Shown here: one piece after another, positions 54,593 to 63,573 of the stretch
How positions within the stretch are numbered: the first letter of the stretch is position 1
How the letters are laid out: each line of letters starts with the position of its first letter
Assembly (NCBI RefSeq): GCF_000012825.1
Contig: NC_009614.1
Location: 4,588,001 to 4,652,000, forward strand
Reading direction: 5' to 3'
DNA length: 64,000 bases
Origin: Phocaeicola vulgatus ATCC 8482
Lineage (GTDB): Bacteria; Bacteroidota; Bacteroidia; Bacteroidales; Bacteroidaceae
The notes under the pieces: model-generated
Database searches by the model: none
What the model was told of the DNA's origin: nothing
What the model saw: only the letters and a program-made list of their open reading frames with translations
Position numbers and translations under genes: made by a program

Positions 54593-54651
54593 AAAATCTC
54601 CAGCTTTTAGTCCTATAATTGAAGTAAACAAAGGCTAAAGCTGGAGATTTT
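54593..54651 (+). terminator. Terminator after the helicase gene
   Basis: A 15-bp perfect stem AAAATCTCCAGCTTT/AAAGCTGGAGATTTT (54593-54607 with 54637-54651) extends inward by TAG/CTA beyond a one-base bulge. It lies 100 bp after the operon's last stop. Confidence 0.75.
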
Positions 54652-55911
54652 AATCATTACAACATTCACAATTGAGGGGAATTATAAATACCTTTACCAA
54701 CATAAAGTATCCATCAACAGTCAATTATAATTCTAATAGATTTATTGCTTAATAACTTAAAATATAACCAACAAATTAATAAATAAAATGCTCAACAAAT
54801 TGTTATTCATTCATTGTATAGAAATACATAACAAAAAGTCTTTTATATCATTGACATCAATATTCTCGGGTATACAACAAAAACATCCAACAATAAACAT
54901 CTGTTCAAAAGGATAGATAAAGAACCATTTGTAATATTGCAGAAAAAATGAGCAAAACATGTTCCGTTTGCTTAAGATTATAAGAAACTATAGGGAAGAG
55001 ATTAGTTATATAGAAATCAAACAACTAATCACAGATAAAATGCCAATTAATGTAGCTCTTTTACTAGATATTTTGATATACACTTTTTCCCTAAACTATC
55101 ATAGAAAAACGCTTTTATAAAAGGGCTTGCCCTATTCACTTTTTTAAAAGAGGGGAGCCTAATTCCCCCTTACTAAAAAGGGCATTAGAAAAAGACAGTT
55201 TAAAATGGCAGCAAGCTGGATAATTTTGTTATGTAATTTACAGAACAGAGAATCGAATTTTTGCCATAATTTGGATCAAAAAATTATCAGCTGTACCAAT
55301 ATTAGCAATACACAAAAACAATCGTAAGAAAGGCTTAAAACTAGCTAAATTCAAAAGTTATTCTCCAGCAGCTACAGTCGTTTTATCATATTAAGAGCAA
55401 TAGAAAACCAATACAGACTTGGATCTTTTTTAATTAAAAGTCCCCAATATATCATATACGACTGAAACAATTTATATGGGGGTGTCCAACAAAATTATAC
55501 AACAGGATAACCTCAAGAAATAGATTTTTTGTTGTACACTATACCTATCAAAAATATGATTATAACAAAATAACAAAGTACAAGAAAACAGGGCTTAAAG
55601 TAGCAAACAAATAAACTTGATCGCCCCAAATGTAAGTATAGTATGGAAAGGATAATAGTATCTAACAAAAAACTTTTTTAAGATGCATTAAAACCATACT
55701 TTTATTCTAAATTGACATAATCAAAATCCAAACAATAACCTCATCATTTCATCAATTCATCAAAAAACAATTGTATCACATAACGTAGAATTGTATAAAA
55801 AAGCAATAAGCACTTTTATATTTAAACGACATTTCATACTTTTGAGATACATCTTTTGTTTTTCACTATTAATGCCCAGCACAATAGTAATAATTTATAA
55901 CAATATACGTC
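54652..55911. other. 1.26-kb AT-rich region without recognised genes
   Basis: I find no credible coding frame on either strand. Around 55110-55195 there is a C/G-block stretch (AAAAGGGC...GCCC, then AGGGGA/TTCCCCCT) that could fold and looks unlike its surroundings. It may be a decayed insertion or an RNA element, but nothing is recognised. The right end should hold the promoter of the glutaredoxin-like gene. Confidence 0.4.
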
Positions 55912-56211
55912 ATGATTAAAATTTACAGTATGAATACTTGTCCGGACTGTATTTATGTTGAAGAACAGATACAGGGAGACGACAGATATGATATTATAGA
56001 CATAGGTTCGCATGTAAAATATTTAAAGGAATTTCTAAGGATCCGTGATAACAGCCCTGTTTTTAATGAAGCGAAAAAAGTTGGAGCTGCAGGTATTCCA
56101 TGCTTTGTTCTAGAGGATGGTTCTATTACACTCATACCAGAAGAAGCCGGACTTACTTCAAGACCAATTACAGAAGGAATGTCATGTAATATAGACGGAA
56201 GTGGTTGCTGA
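55912..56211 (+). CDS. Glutaredoxin-like protein
   Basis: This 99-residue protein has the thioredoxin-fold start I-K-I-Y-S-M-N-T-C-P-D-C (active-site C-P-D-C at residues 9-12) and a cis-Pro segment G-I-P-C-F-V-L. Family members reduce disulfides or deliver thiols in the cytoplasm. The C-terminus carries two further Cys in M-S-C-N-I-D-G-S-G-C, which could bind metal or form an extra redox pair. Single gene followed by its own terminator; not obviously linked to the defence operons. Confidence 0.75.
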   Translation: MIKIYSMNTCPDCIYVEEQIQGDDRYDIIDIGSHVKYLKEFLRIRDNSPVFNEAKKVGAAGIPCFVLEDGSITLIPEEAGLTSRPITEGMSCNIDGSGC

Positions 56212-56235
56212 TACAAACTATATTTTGAGACATCT

Positions 56236-56289
56236 AACCTATCATATAATAAAGCTAAAATATGAAATTTGTTTATTATATGATAGGTT
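56236..56289 (+). terminator. Terminator of the glutaredoxin-like gene
   Basis: A perfect 18-bp stem (56236-56253 with 56272-56289; arms AACCTATCATATAATAAA and its complement) lies 25 bp after the stop. The rest of the gap to 56548 holds nothing recognised. Confidence 0.75.
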
Positions 56290-56548
56290 GTACTAATAAT
56301 AGTCTTTAATCATAAACTACCTTTAGATAATGATTGATACTTCTATATTGTTTACTATCTTTCTCTTCTATGAATCGTGTATATTGGGAATATAGCTTCT
56401 GTTATAATGCAATGATGATGAATATGGTATACTTACCTGCCGCTTGTTGTATGGGAAAATTTTGCCAATGAGGATTTATAAAGATGTAATCCTAGCAAAG
56501 GACTCAACTATATTGAGAAATTAATGGAATATCTTTTTAAGTCATCCG

Positions 56549-57169
56549 ATGAACATTGAAGAGATTTCCGTATTTTTGAAATACAAATCAAAATGGCCGA
56601 CAATGGAAATTCATAATTTATTGGATATCAAATCAAGAACAGAACTACGTGAATGGCTAATACATAACCATAAAACGGAGAAAGAATGCTGGGTAGTGGT
56701 GAAACGTGGAAGACCTACGGATGATAATACTTTCTGGTATATTGATGCTGTAGAAGAAGCCCTATGTTTCGGCTGGATAGACAGTACCACTAAGAAAATA
56801 GCAGAAGATGTAACAGCCCAAAAACTTTGTCCACGAAAGCCAAGAAGCAATTGGTCCGAACTCAATAAAGAAAGATGCCGCAGAATGGAACGGTTAGGAC
56901 TGATGACAGATGCCGGAAGAGCCGTTCTACCGGATATGTCACCTAATGGTTTTATCATAGACAAGGATATATTACAGAGGCTACAATCTGACCAGGTAGT
57001 GTGGAACAACTTCTGCAAATTCCCTGATTTATATAGGCGAATCAGAATTGATACGATTCAAATTAAAAAGAATCAACCCGAACTTTTTGAAAGCCGCCTG
57101 AATAAATTTATAGAAAATACCCGAAAAGGACTTCTTTACGGAGAATGGAATGACAACGGAAGATTATAA
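56549..57169 (+). CDS. YdeI/OmpD-associated family protein
   Basis: This 206-residue protein has the YdeI-family core E-A-L-C-F-G-W-I-D-S (residues about 70-79), R-K-P-R-S-N-W-S-E-L-N and the C-terminal helical part. Family members are loosely tied to antimicrobial-peptide and bacteriocin protection; the mechanism is unclear. The ATG at 56603 (M-E-I-H-N-L-L) is closer to where related proteins begin and may be the true start. Single gene. Confidence 0.75.
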   Translation: MNIEEISVFLKYKSKWPTMEIHNLLDIKSRTELREWLIHNHKTEKECWVVVKRGRPTDDNTFWYIDAVEEALCFGWIDSTTKKIAEDVTAQKLCPRKPRSNWSELNKERCRRMERLGLMTDAGRAVLPDMSPNGFIIDKDILQRLQSDQVVWNNFCKFPDLYRRIRIDTIQIKKNQPELFESRLNKFIENTRKGLLYGEWNDNGRL

Positions 57170-57205
57170 AAATACAGGAAAGCATTAACCTATTTCTATT
57201 TTTAT

Positions 57206-57213
57206 TACCTTTG
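57206..57213 (+). promoter_or_regulatory. -7 box TACCTTTG upstream of the MATE gene
   Basis: A perfect TAnnTTTG match followed by T. It is 217 bp from the MATE start, so the transcript would have a long leader. Confidence 0.4.
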
Positions 57214-57430
57214 TATCTAGGATATTAAAAACAAAGATTGTTCAACCTATGAAATGGCAATTGTGCATATAGCTGCGCATAATAAATAGCATTTTCAATT
57301 CAAGCTATTAATATACAGGCTTATAATACAGGTCTGTACTTCTTTATTTTGCCATTATATCAAATAATTACCTTACAAATAAGTTATGTCACTAGTTGAC
57401 AGGACTTGTTGTATTTTATCATGTTGAACA

Positions 57431-58720
57431 ATGAATTATACATATAAAAACATATGGCTCATCAACTTTCCGGTTATGATGAGCATCCTTATCGAACAAC
57501 TTATTAATATAACTGATGCTATCTTCTTAGGTCATGTTGGTGAAATAGAATTAGGGGCATCTGCACTTGCCGGAATCTGGTACCTTGCCATTTATATGCT
57601 CGGTTTCGGATTCAGTATAGGTTTACAGGTTGTCATTGCACGGCGTAATGGCGAGCGGCAATATTCAGAAACAGGTAGGACATTCTTTCAGGGGTTACTT
57701 TTTCTGTCTGGCTTAGCAGCTCTACTGTGCACTATTTCTAAAATATTATCTCCCATGATTCTGAGCAATCTGATTGTATCAGAGAAAGTATATTCTGCTG
57801 TTATTGACTATCTGGACTGGCGCATTTGGGGATTAATGTTTTCTTTCCCATTTCTTGCGTTGCGGTCTTTCCTGGTCGGTATCACACTTACAAAGCCCTT
57901 GAACAAAGCTGCCTTCACTGCAGTATTGGTGAATATACCTTGTAATTGGCTTTTCATATTTTATTTCGATATGGGAATAGCAGGTGCTGCAATAGCGTCA
58001 TCTTTTGCTGAATTATGCTCATTGATAATATTGTCTATCCATGTTTTACGAAAAATGGACAGAAAGGTTTATGGTCTGAACTGGCAGTTTAATAAAAACA
58101 TATTCCATCATGTCTGCCGTGTATCTATCTGGAGCATGTTCAATCCGTTTATTGGTGTGGCCTCATGGTTTGCCTTCTTCGTAGCCATTGAGCATTTAGG
58201 CGAATTGGAACTGGCAGCGACAAATGTAATACGTAGCATATCTACCTTGTTTTTTGTTATTGTCAATTCATTGGCAGCAACTACCGGCTCATTGGTAAGT
58301 AATCTGTTGGGAGCAGGACAAAAGAATCAGATTTTCCCGTTATGTAACCGGGTTATCCGTTTGGGATATGCCGTGGGATTCCCACTTATTATTCTTTCTA
58401 TAATCTGTTTCAATCCACTTTTTAATATTTACTCGGATAATGAGGGCCTAATGCAAATAGCACAGCTGCCATTTACAGTAGCGTTGTTGAATTATGCCTT
58501 TGCCTTACCTGGTTATGTATATATGAATGCTGTCACAGGGACAGGTGCCACACGTACAACCTTCATTTTTCAGACTGTAACCATTATAGCCTACCAGATT
58601 TATTTATGGACGATAAGCAATTTAAGCTCCTCCCTGTCTGTATATTGGACAGCAGAATACTTATATGTGATATTGCTTGGAATGCTTTCCATTATATATC
58701 TTAAATGCAAAAACCATTAA
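57431..58720 (+). CDS. MATE-family efflux transporter
   Basis: This 429-residue inner-membrane protein has about 12 hydrophobic segments. The first region (W-L-I-N-F-P-V-M-M-S, then D-A-I-F-L-G-H-V-G) and the matching start of the second half (residues about 225-275) are typical of MATE antiporters, which export drugs or metabolites using Na+ or H+. Complete. The substrate cannot be told from sequence. Confidence 0.88.
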   Translation: MNYTYKNIWLINFPVMMSILIEQLINITDAIFLGHVGEIELGASALAGIWYLAIYMLGFGFSIGLQVVIARRNGERQYSETGRTFFQGLLFLSGLAALLCTISKILSPMILSNLIVSEKVYSAVIDYLDWRIWGLMFSFPFLALRSFLVGITLTKPLNKAAFTAVLVNIPCNWLFIFYFDMGIAGAAIASSFAELCSLIILSIHVLRKMDRKVYGLNWQFNKNIFHHVCRVSIWSMFNPFIGVASWFAFFVAIEHLGELELAATNVIRSISTLFFVIVNSLAATTGSLVSNLLGAGQKNQIFPLCNRVIRLGYAVGFPLIILSIICFNPLFNIYSDNEGLMQIAQLPFTVALLNYAFALPGYVYMNAVTGTGATRTTFIFQTVTIIAYQIYLWTISNLSSSLSVYWTAEYLYVILLGMLSIIYLKCKNH

Positions 58721-58768
58721 TCATTTGAATCCCATGATGGAAAAAGACCTGTCTATCGAAGTCGGCGA

Positions 58769-60271
58769 TTACACTTTCAAGTGAATAAAATACTTTTCAA
58801 CCATATCTTTAAGCTGATTCGATGACAGGTTTGCTATGCCCATTGATTCAATAAGTGAAAACTCTTCTTTATTCTTACCAATAATAAACTTACGTTCATG
58901 ACCGTCTATTTCAGCAAGCAAATGGAAATTTCCCTTGTACGCCTGCTCAATACGGATATTCTTTATAATATGTCCGTTTATAACCAATTCGCATATTTCG
59001 GGAGCCATTTCCTCTAACTCTCTCCATGATTTCAGACGGTCAACTATAGTGTTTTCGACACGTCCTACCCACTGTTCAGCAACACCATATTTAGTGGCAA
59101 CCGTACGAAATTGTTTCATGGCATTTACTATATCACGTATTATTGCATCAGGCCTACGTATTCCATTATCTTTAGCAAATTGAATAACATCTTCCCGTGT
59201 TATATTCCTAAGTTTTGCCCTAATATACATGCAATGATCTTCATTAGGCAAGAATCCTCCATTGTCAAATATATAAGTTACATCGTATGCAGGAGACAGA
59301 CGCCAAGTACCGTCTTCACTCATAACGAATGAAAAATTCTTATTGTGATCATCTGTATTGTTTGCCAATACATTAAAGACCATCCTGCGGAATACCTCAT
59401 AACAGTCTGTTTCCGGCAGATGGAGCTTCCGACATACTGTAATCAATTGTTCGTAACTGTCCGCATCGGGGCTAATTGCAGCCAAAGTTTGTGTATGAAT
59501 CTTTTTTCCATGATTACGGTCAAAGCGTTTTGTCATAAAATGATTATTTCCGTCCACCTGATAGAGTTTGGAAGGCATCATATTTATCCCTGCCATTGTA
59601 GCAAGTTCATAGTAAGACATCTCCAATTCTGCCGAACTGTATTGCGAATTACCAAATTTGACCAGATAGTAATCAAACTCCTCTAATCCGGAAATCTGCC
59701 CGCTACGAACCTCACCATTCTTTAGATTAATGGCAACAATGGCCTTAGGTTGACGACCACCGGCTGAAGTACCAACCGTAAGTAATGACTGCATTGTTAC
59801 CGACTCTTCAGGCAGGATTCTGGCATTTTCTCTTTCTGAGAATATACGCTCTGCTAAATTTGCCAATGATTTGATATCTATTTTTTCAGCCTTACGCTCT
59901 CTTGAAACCTCAGGCAAGAATTCCAAAGCTCCCATTCCACGCTTTCCTATAAATGAGAGTTTGTCAAGAGGAGTAATATCTGCGTTTGACAAGTGATTCT
60001 GTTGGCGCCATAATTCAAAAAGTTGATTACCCCATGAGTCAGGCAATGAATCTGCTAAAAATGCCGGTAATTTTTGATAAATCTTGGCCTCTTCTCCCCA
60101 TACAGGCATAAGCCCTCTCGCTCCATCAACTGGTGCAGCTAATGGAGAAATATTAAGACCTTTCTTCAAGAAGGCCGGATTATACATAAAATAGGATAAC
60201 CTGCGTCTGGCATCCCATGCCAATCTACCAATTTCCTCACCCCAAAGTATTACTTTTAACGACTGTACCAT
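58769..60271 (-). CDS. hipA: HipA-like serine/threonine kinase toxin
   Basis: This 500-residue protein is of the HipA family. The N-terminal domain (G-R-L-A-W-D), T-V-G-T-S-A-G-G-R-Q-P-K nucleotide loop (about 165-176), V-K-F-G-N, catalytic N-N-T-D-D-H-N-K-N and S-P-A-Y-D-V-T are all present, so the kinase looks intact. HipA toxins phosphorylate translation factors such as tRNA synthetases and induce dormancy. The gene is 8 bp downstream of hipB. A few residues longer than E. coli HipA because the N-terminal part is included in one chain. Confidence 0.88.
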   Translation of the reverse strand: MVQSLKVILWGEEIGRLAWDARRRLSYFMYNPAFLKKGLNISPLAAPVDGARGLMPVWGEEAKIYQKLPAFLADSLPDSWGNQLFELWRQQNHLSNADITPLDKLSFIGKRGMGALEFLPEVSRERKAEKIDIKSLANLAERIFSERENARILPEESVTMQSLLTVGTSAGGRQPKAIVAINLKNGEVRSGQISGLEEFDYYLVKFGNSQYSSAELEMSYYELATMAGINMMPSKLYQVDGNNHFMTKRFDRNHGKKIHTQTLAAISPDADSYEQLITVCRKLHLPETDCYEVFRRMVFNVLANNTDDHNKNFSFVMSEDGTWRLSPAYDVTYIFDNGGFLPNEDHCMYIRAKLRNITREDVIQFAKDNGIRRPDAIIRDIVNAMKQFRTVATKYGVAEQWVGRVENTIVDRLKSWRELEEMAPEICELVINGHIIKNIRIEQAYKGNFHLLAEIDGHERKFIIGKNKEEFSLIESMGIANLSSNQLKDMVEKYFIHLKV

Positions 60272-60279
60272 AATTTATG

Positions 60280-60588
60280 CTATTTAGAGTGTCTGACACG
60301 CTGTACCTTTTTATCATCCTTACGCACCATGTAAGGAGATTCAGGCAATTCCGGAAGAAGATTGTCTATAGTGTTAATCTGACCGACCACTTTCAACAAC
60401 ACAATAAATGTTGACAATGAAATATTGCCAGCTGTACCATTCTCGAATTTGTGAATGGTTGTAAGCCCAATACCGGATTGCTCAGAAACATCTTGCTGAG
60501 TAAGATTGCAACGAATTCTATATTCTTTAAATCTGTTGCCTAAGAGCCTTACAAGCTCAGGAGTGGAGTATTCATAGAAATCTACCAT
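60280..60588 (-). CDS. hipB: HipB-like antitoxin / XRE regulator
   Basis: This 102-residue Cro/cI-type protein has C-N-L-T-Q-Q-D-V-S-E-Q-S-G-I-G-L-T-T-I-H-K (residues about 27-47) as its HTH and a C-terminal tail rich in basic residues. It binds HipA and represses the operon. A 16-bp perfect palindrome lies 17 bp upstream of the start as the probable operator. Confidence 0.85.
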   Translation of the reverse strand: MVDFYEYSTPELVRLLGNRFKEYRIRCNLTQQDVSEQSGIGLTTIHKFENGTAGNISLSTFIVLLKVVGQINTIDNLLPELPESPYMVRKDDKKVQRVRHSK

Positions 60589-60604
60589 ATAAGCCGTATT
60601 TATA

Positions 60605-60620
60605 TATCATTATAATGATA
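60605..60620. promoter_or_regulatory. HipB operator candidate
   Basis: The perfect 16-bp palindrome TATCATTATAATGATA is centred 24 bp upstream of the hipB start. Confidence 0.55.
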
Positions 60621-60820
60621 GTTACATATATTTTTAAGCATTAATCTTCACTATTATGAAGATTATAAATACAAAACTATGTAATTTCTGAGAATAAAAC
60701 TAATTTTTCTTAGAAAACTTATCGTCAAATCATAGTGATTGATTGTAAATCCTATATTTTGTATTTGTTATATGTCCAATTTCGCTATTTCCCTCATGAA
60801 GTTTTGATTGCAAAAAAATG

Positions 60821-60855
60821 GCTTATCAACCACGCATAAACACGGAGATAAGCCA
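60821..60855 (-). terminator. Terminator of the metallophosphoesterase operon
   Basis: The 9-bp stem TGGCTTATC/GATAAGCCA (60829-60837 with 60847-60855) has a 9-nt loop and is followed on the minus strand by TTTTTTTG. It lies 22 bp past the last stop of the leftward operon. Confidence 0.8.
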
Positions 60856-60876
60856 ACTTTTAATTACGACGTTCCA

Positions 60877-62205
60877 TTAAGAAATAGGCTCTACACGTTT
60901 ATCAGGCTCCCATTCGGTATGAGAAATAATATCATGATATTGTTCCAGAGTAAGAAAAGAGTTTTTCTCATCAGAACATTCATACTCCCAAGGAAGCTCA
61001 TATACGGTACCTTCTTCCTGATATCCCATATAGTTATGGTATGAATCAGGAACCAATCGAACAAAATCCTCTTCCTTCAGAATACTCAGAAGTTTCTCTG
61101 CATCGTAAATATGTAATGGAGCATCAGCCTTATATAAAGAAACAGCCACCTCCATAGCCAATCCAACATTGGATGAATAACTGTTGGAAACAACAATCTT
61201 CCATCCCTGATGTTGAATATTTGAAGCTAAGATATTCAAACGTGAAAGCCCAAGTTCACCGTAATGATCCGTTGCAAACCGTATGAAATCCTCCTGGCTG
61301 TCGACGTTATAAAGGTTCTCCACATCCACATACTTCATATACTTGTAGTAAGCCACATCCGAGATTTTTTGGAGATCTCTTTTTGCATCCTTATTGATAC
61401 GTCCACCGATACCCCGTTTCTTATGATAAGCCTTATAAGCTTCGTTAGCAATACGATAAAATTTACAATACTTTCGTATGGTCATAGTCTCTATAGGAGA
61501 TAAAGAACACTCCTGTATTGAGTCCCCTAAAGCCTTAACTGTCATTTCCCGGTCCTCTACATCAATCCTAAGACTCGGAACTATGCGAACCAGGTTCTTT
61601 CTGGAAATCCTACCTGTACGTTGCTGGTATGGCAGATTGTTTGCTACATACTCATTAAACCCGTCGGAATCTGCTACAATAACACCAATTATAAGATTCA
61701 AAAAGTCGAAAAAACGTGTAAGGTTCTCCTTGCAACAAACATCATCGAACTCCTTTTCATTATACGAGGAGCGGTTAGAAATAACAAAGTGGGTAAATTT
61801 CCGGTCGGTAACATGAATCGACCGGTTATTCCCGTATTTCCTTGAGGTTACATAGAACCAGCGCGTTTCCATCGGATTAAACGCAAGCCAGTCCGACAGA
61901 TATGCATCCATGCTGCTGTATTCTCCCGAAGCAATCAGTTCCTCTGCATTACCCCAATCTTCTGATGTTGGCCGAGGCACCTCTATATAAAACCCACGAC
62001 ACTCTTCATCACCAATCACGGCAAGACGCTCAAACTGACGCTGAGTCTCAATCATCCTTTCCAGTAAATTTCCTTCAACAACAATTTCCCAATGATGATT
62101 TTCGCCTAATGCTTCCAGATCTAATGTAGTCATACCAACTTCCTTAGCTAAATCGCAAAGGAATTTTCTATCTATGATTTTTCTTTCATTCATCGCTGTA
62201 CTCAT
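60877..62205 (-). CDS. Unknown protein in a metallophosphoesterase operon
   Basis: This 442-residue soluble protein has no signal peptide or transmembrane segment. I do not recognise a domain. The N-terminal 25 residues are helical and the middle has scattered aromatic/charged motifs. It overlaps the upstream phosphoesterase gene by 4 bp (ATGA), so it is translated together with it and probably acts in the same process. Last gene of the operon. Confidence 0.65.
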   Translation of the reverse strand: MSTAMNERKIIDRKFLCDLAKEVGMTTLDLEALGENHHWEIVVEGNLLERMIETQRQFERLAVIGDEECRGFYIEVPRPTSEDWGNAEELIASGEYSSMDAYLSDWLAFNPMETRWFYVTSRKYGNNRSIHVTDRKFTHFVISNRSSYNEKEFDDVCCKENLTRFFDFLNLIIGVIVADSDGFNEYVANNLPYQQRTGRISRKNLVRIVPSLRIDVEDREMTVKALGDSIQECSLSPIETMTIRKYCKFYRIANEAYKAYHKKRGIGGRINKDAKRDLQKISDVAYYKYMKYVDVENLYNVDSQEDFIRFATDHYGELGLSRLNILASNIQHQGWKIVVSNSYSSNVGLAMEVAVSLYKADAPLHIYDAEKLLSILKEEDFVRLVPDSYHNYMGYQEEGTVYELPWEYECSDEKNSFLTLEQYHDIISHTEWEPDKRVEPIS

Positions 62206-62972
62206 TTAATTTCAATAAACTTGCCCGATTCAAATCCATTCATCAGATGCTCATTTGCAAAAATATATCCCATCTGGTTAGAGATTACCCTGGTCCCTCC
62301 TATTTCCGTATCAATATTGGTATGCGAATGTCCATATATCCATGCATCAATCCTACTATTGGCAATTAAATTATCATACTCACTTGCAAATGCACTGTTC
62401 AGAACAGATCCTCTATGGTGCGCTGCTACCACTTGGAGTGTAGGCAAATGATGTGTAACCACCACAATATGGTTTGCTGTGCTCTCTTCGATGTTTTTCC
62501 GAATAAAGTCAATACTGATCTCGTGCATCCGGTTGAATTCCTCCACTTGCAGCAGCTTCCCGCCAAACTTAATCTGACGGAAGTCGTTCATACCTTTCCA
62601 TACAAAATATTCATCATTCGGATTGATATGCGACCAAAGCGTACTTAGTATAAAGTCCGTATCATCGATGCGGACAGCCTGATTCTGATAGTAACCCACA
62701 TTCTCCCGCAACATCCACTTCCATTGAAAACCGCGTTCCATCACATCCGAATAGTTATAGTATTCATGATTACCAGGAACAATCAATACCTGACGGTAAT
62801 TTTTGGATGCCCACTTCCAGAAATTCATAACTGGAGCAGTCTTATCCTTGAGATAGAAAATATCTCCTGCCAGCACCAGTACATCACCTGTTACAGGCAA
62901 TTCATTATATCTCAGATATCTACTATTCTCCTGAAATTCGAGATGCAAATCACTCATATATTGTATTCTCAT
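62202..62972 (-). CDS. Calcineurin-like metallophosphoesterase
   Basis: This 256-residue enzyme has the family metal motifs S-D-L-H-L-E (residues 7-12), A-G-D-I-F, P-G-N-H-E-Y-Y, and the late H-H-L-P and Y-G-H-S-H-T. It hydrolyses phosphoesters, either nucleic acid or nucleotide. It lies 4 bp after another metallophosphoesterase of a different subtype. All ligands visible, so probably active. Confidence 0.85.
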   Translation of the reverse strand: MRIQYMSDLHLEFQENSRYLRYNELPVTGDVLVLAGDIFYLKDKTAPVMNFWKWASKNYRQVLIVPGNHEYYNYSDVMERGFQWKWMLRENVGYYQNQAVRIDDTDFILSTLWSHINPNDEYFVWKGMNDFRQIKFGGKLLQVEEFNRMHEISIDFIRKNIEESTANHIVVVTHHLPTLQVVAAHHRGSVLNSAFASEYDNLIANSRIDAWIYGHSHTNIDTEIGGTRVISNQMGYIFANEHLMNGFESGKFIEIK

Positions 62973-62976
62973 TTTA

Positions 62977-63573
62977 TCATTCTCCTTCCTTTGATTGTTC
63001 TATCTGTTTCTCTATTATCATCTTTACCTGTGCAAATGATACCGGTGTGAAATTATTGTTATCTACACCTACATCATACTGAGTCGGGAAAAGCATTTTC
63101 AACCGCGGAACATCCTTGCCGGTGTTATGCCTGCTGGTATGTACATGCCCGAAGAGTTGCCATGTATCACTGTAAGCTCCTCCATAACAAAGGAAGGGAC
63201 AATGGTTCAGATAAATTTTCTGTTTATCAACTTCAATATGCATCTGCATCGTTATCTGTTCAAAGTACTTCGTATAATTCTGCCTGAGATTCTTTATATC
63301 GTGATTGCCAGCTATAAGATATATTTTTCCATTCAACCTGTTTAGTACATTTATCCATTCGGCAGAACCTCCCAAACAAAAGTCTCCCAAATGAAATATT
63401 ATATCATCAGGGCCAACCACGCTGTTCCAGTTGGCTATTATCGTTTCATTCATGTGGGCTACATCTTTGAAGGGCCTGTTGCAGAACCGGATGATATTGG
63501 TATGGTTAAAGTGCGTGTCAGATGTAAAGAACACCCTGCTTCCATCAAATTTATAATTCATAATTTTGTTCAT
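62977..63573 (-). CDS. Metallophosphoesterase, short (YfcE/MJ0936-type layout)
   Basis: This 198-residue enzyme has F-T-S-D-T-H-F-N-H at about 16-24, L-G-D-F-C-L-G-G, A-G-N-H-D and F-G-H-V-H-T, the full ligand set of a small phosphodiesterase. It is the first gene of the three-gene operon. Internal M-N-Y at residue 5 is a possible alternative start. Similar enzymes are common in phages and mobile elements of Bacteroidales. Confidence 0.85.
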   Translation of the reverse strand: MNKIMNYKFDGSRVFFTSDTHFNHTNIIRFCNRPFKDVAHMNETIIANWNSVVGPDDIIFHLGDFCLGGSAEWINVLNRLNGKIYLIAGNHDIKNLRQNYTKYFEQITMQMHIEVDKQKIYLNHCPFLCYGGAYSDTWQLFGHVHTSRHNTGKDVPRLKMLFPTQYDVGVDNNNFTPVSFAQVKMIIEKQIEQSKEGE

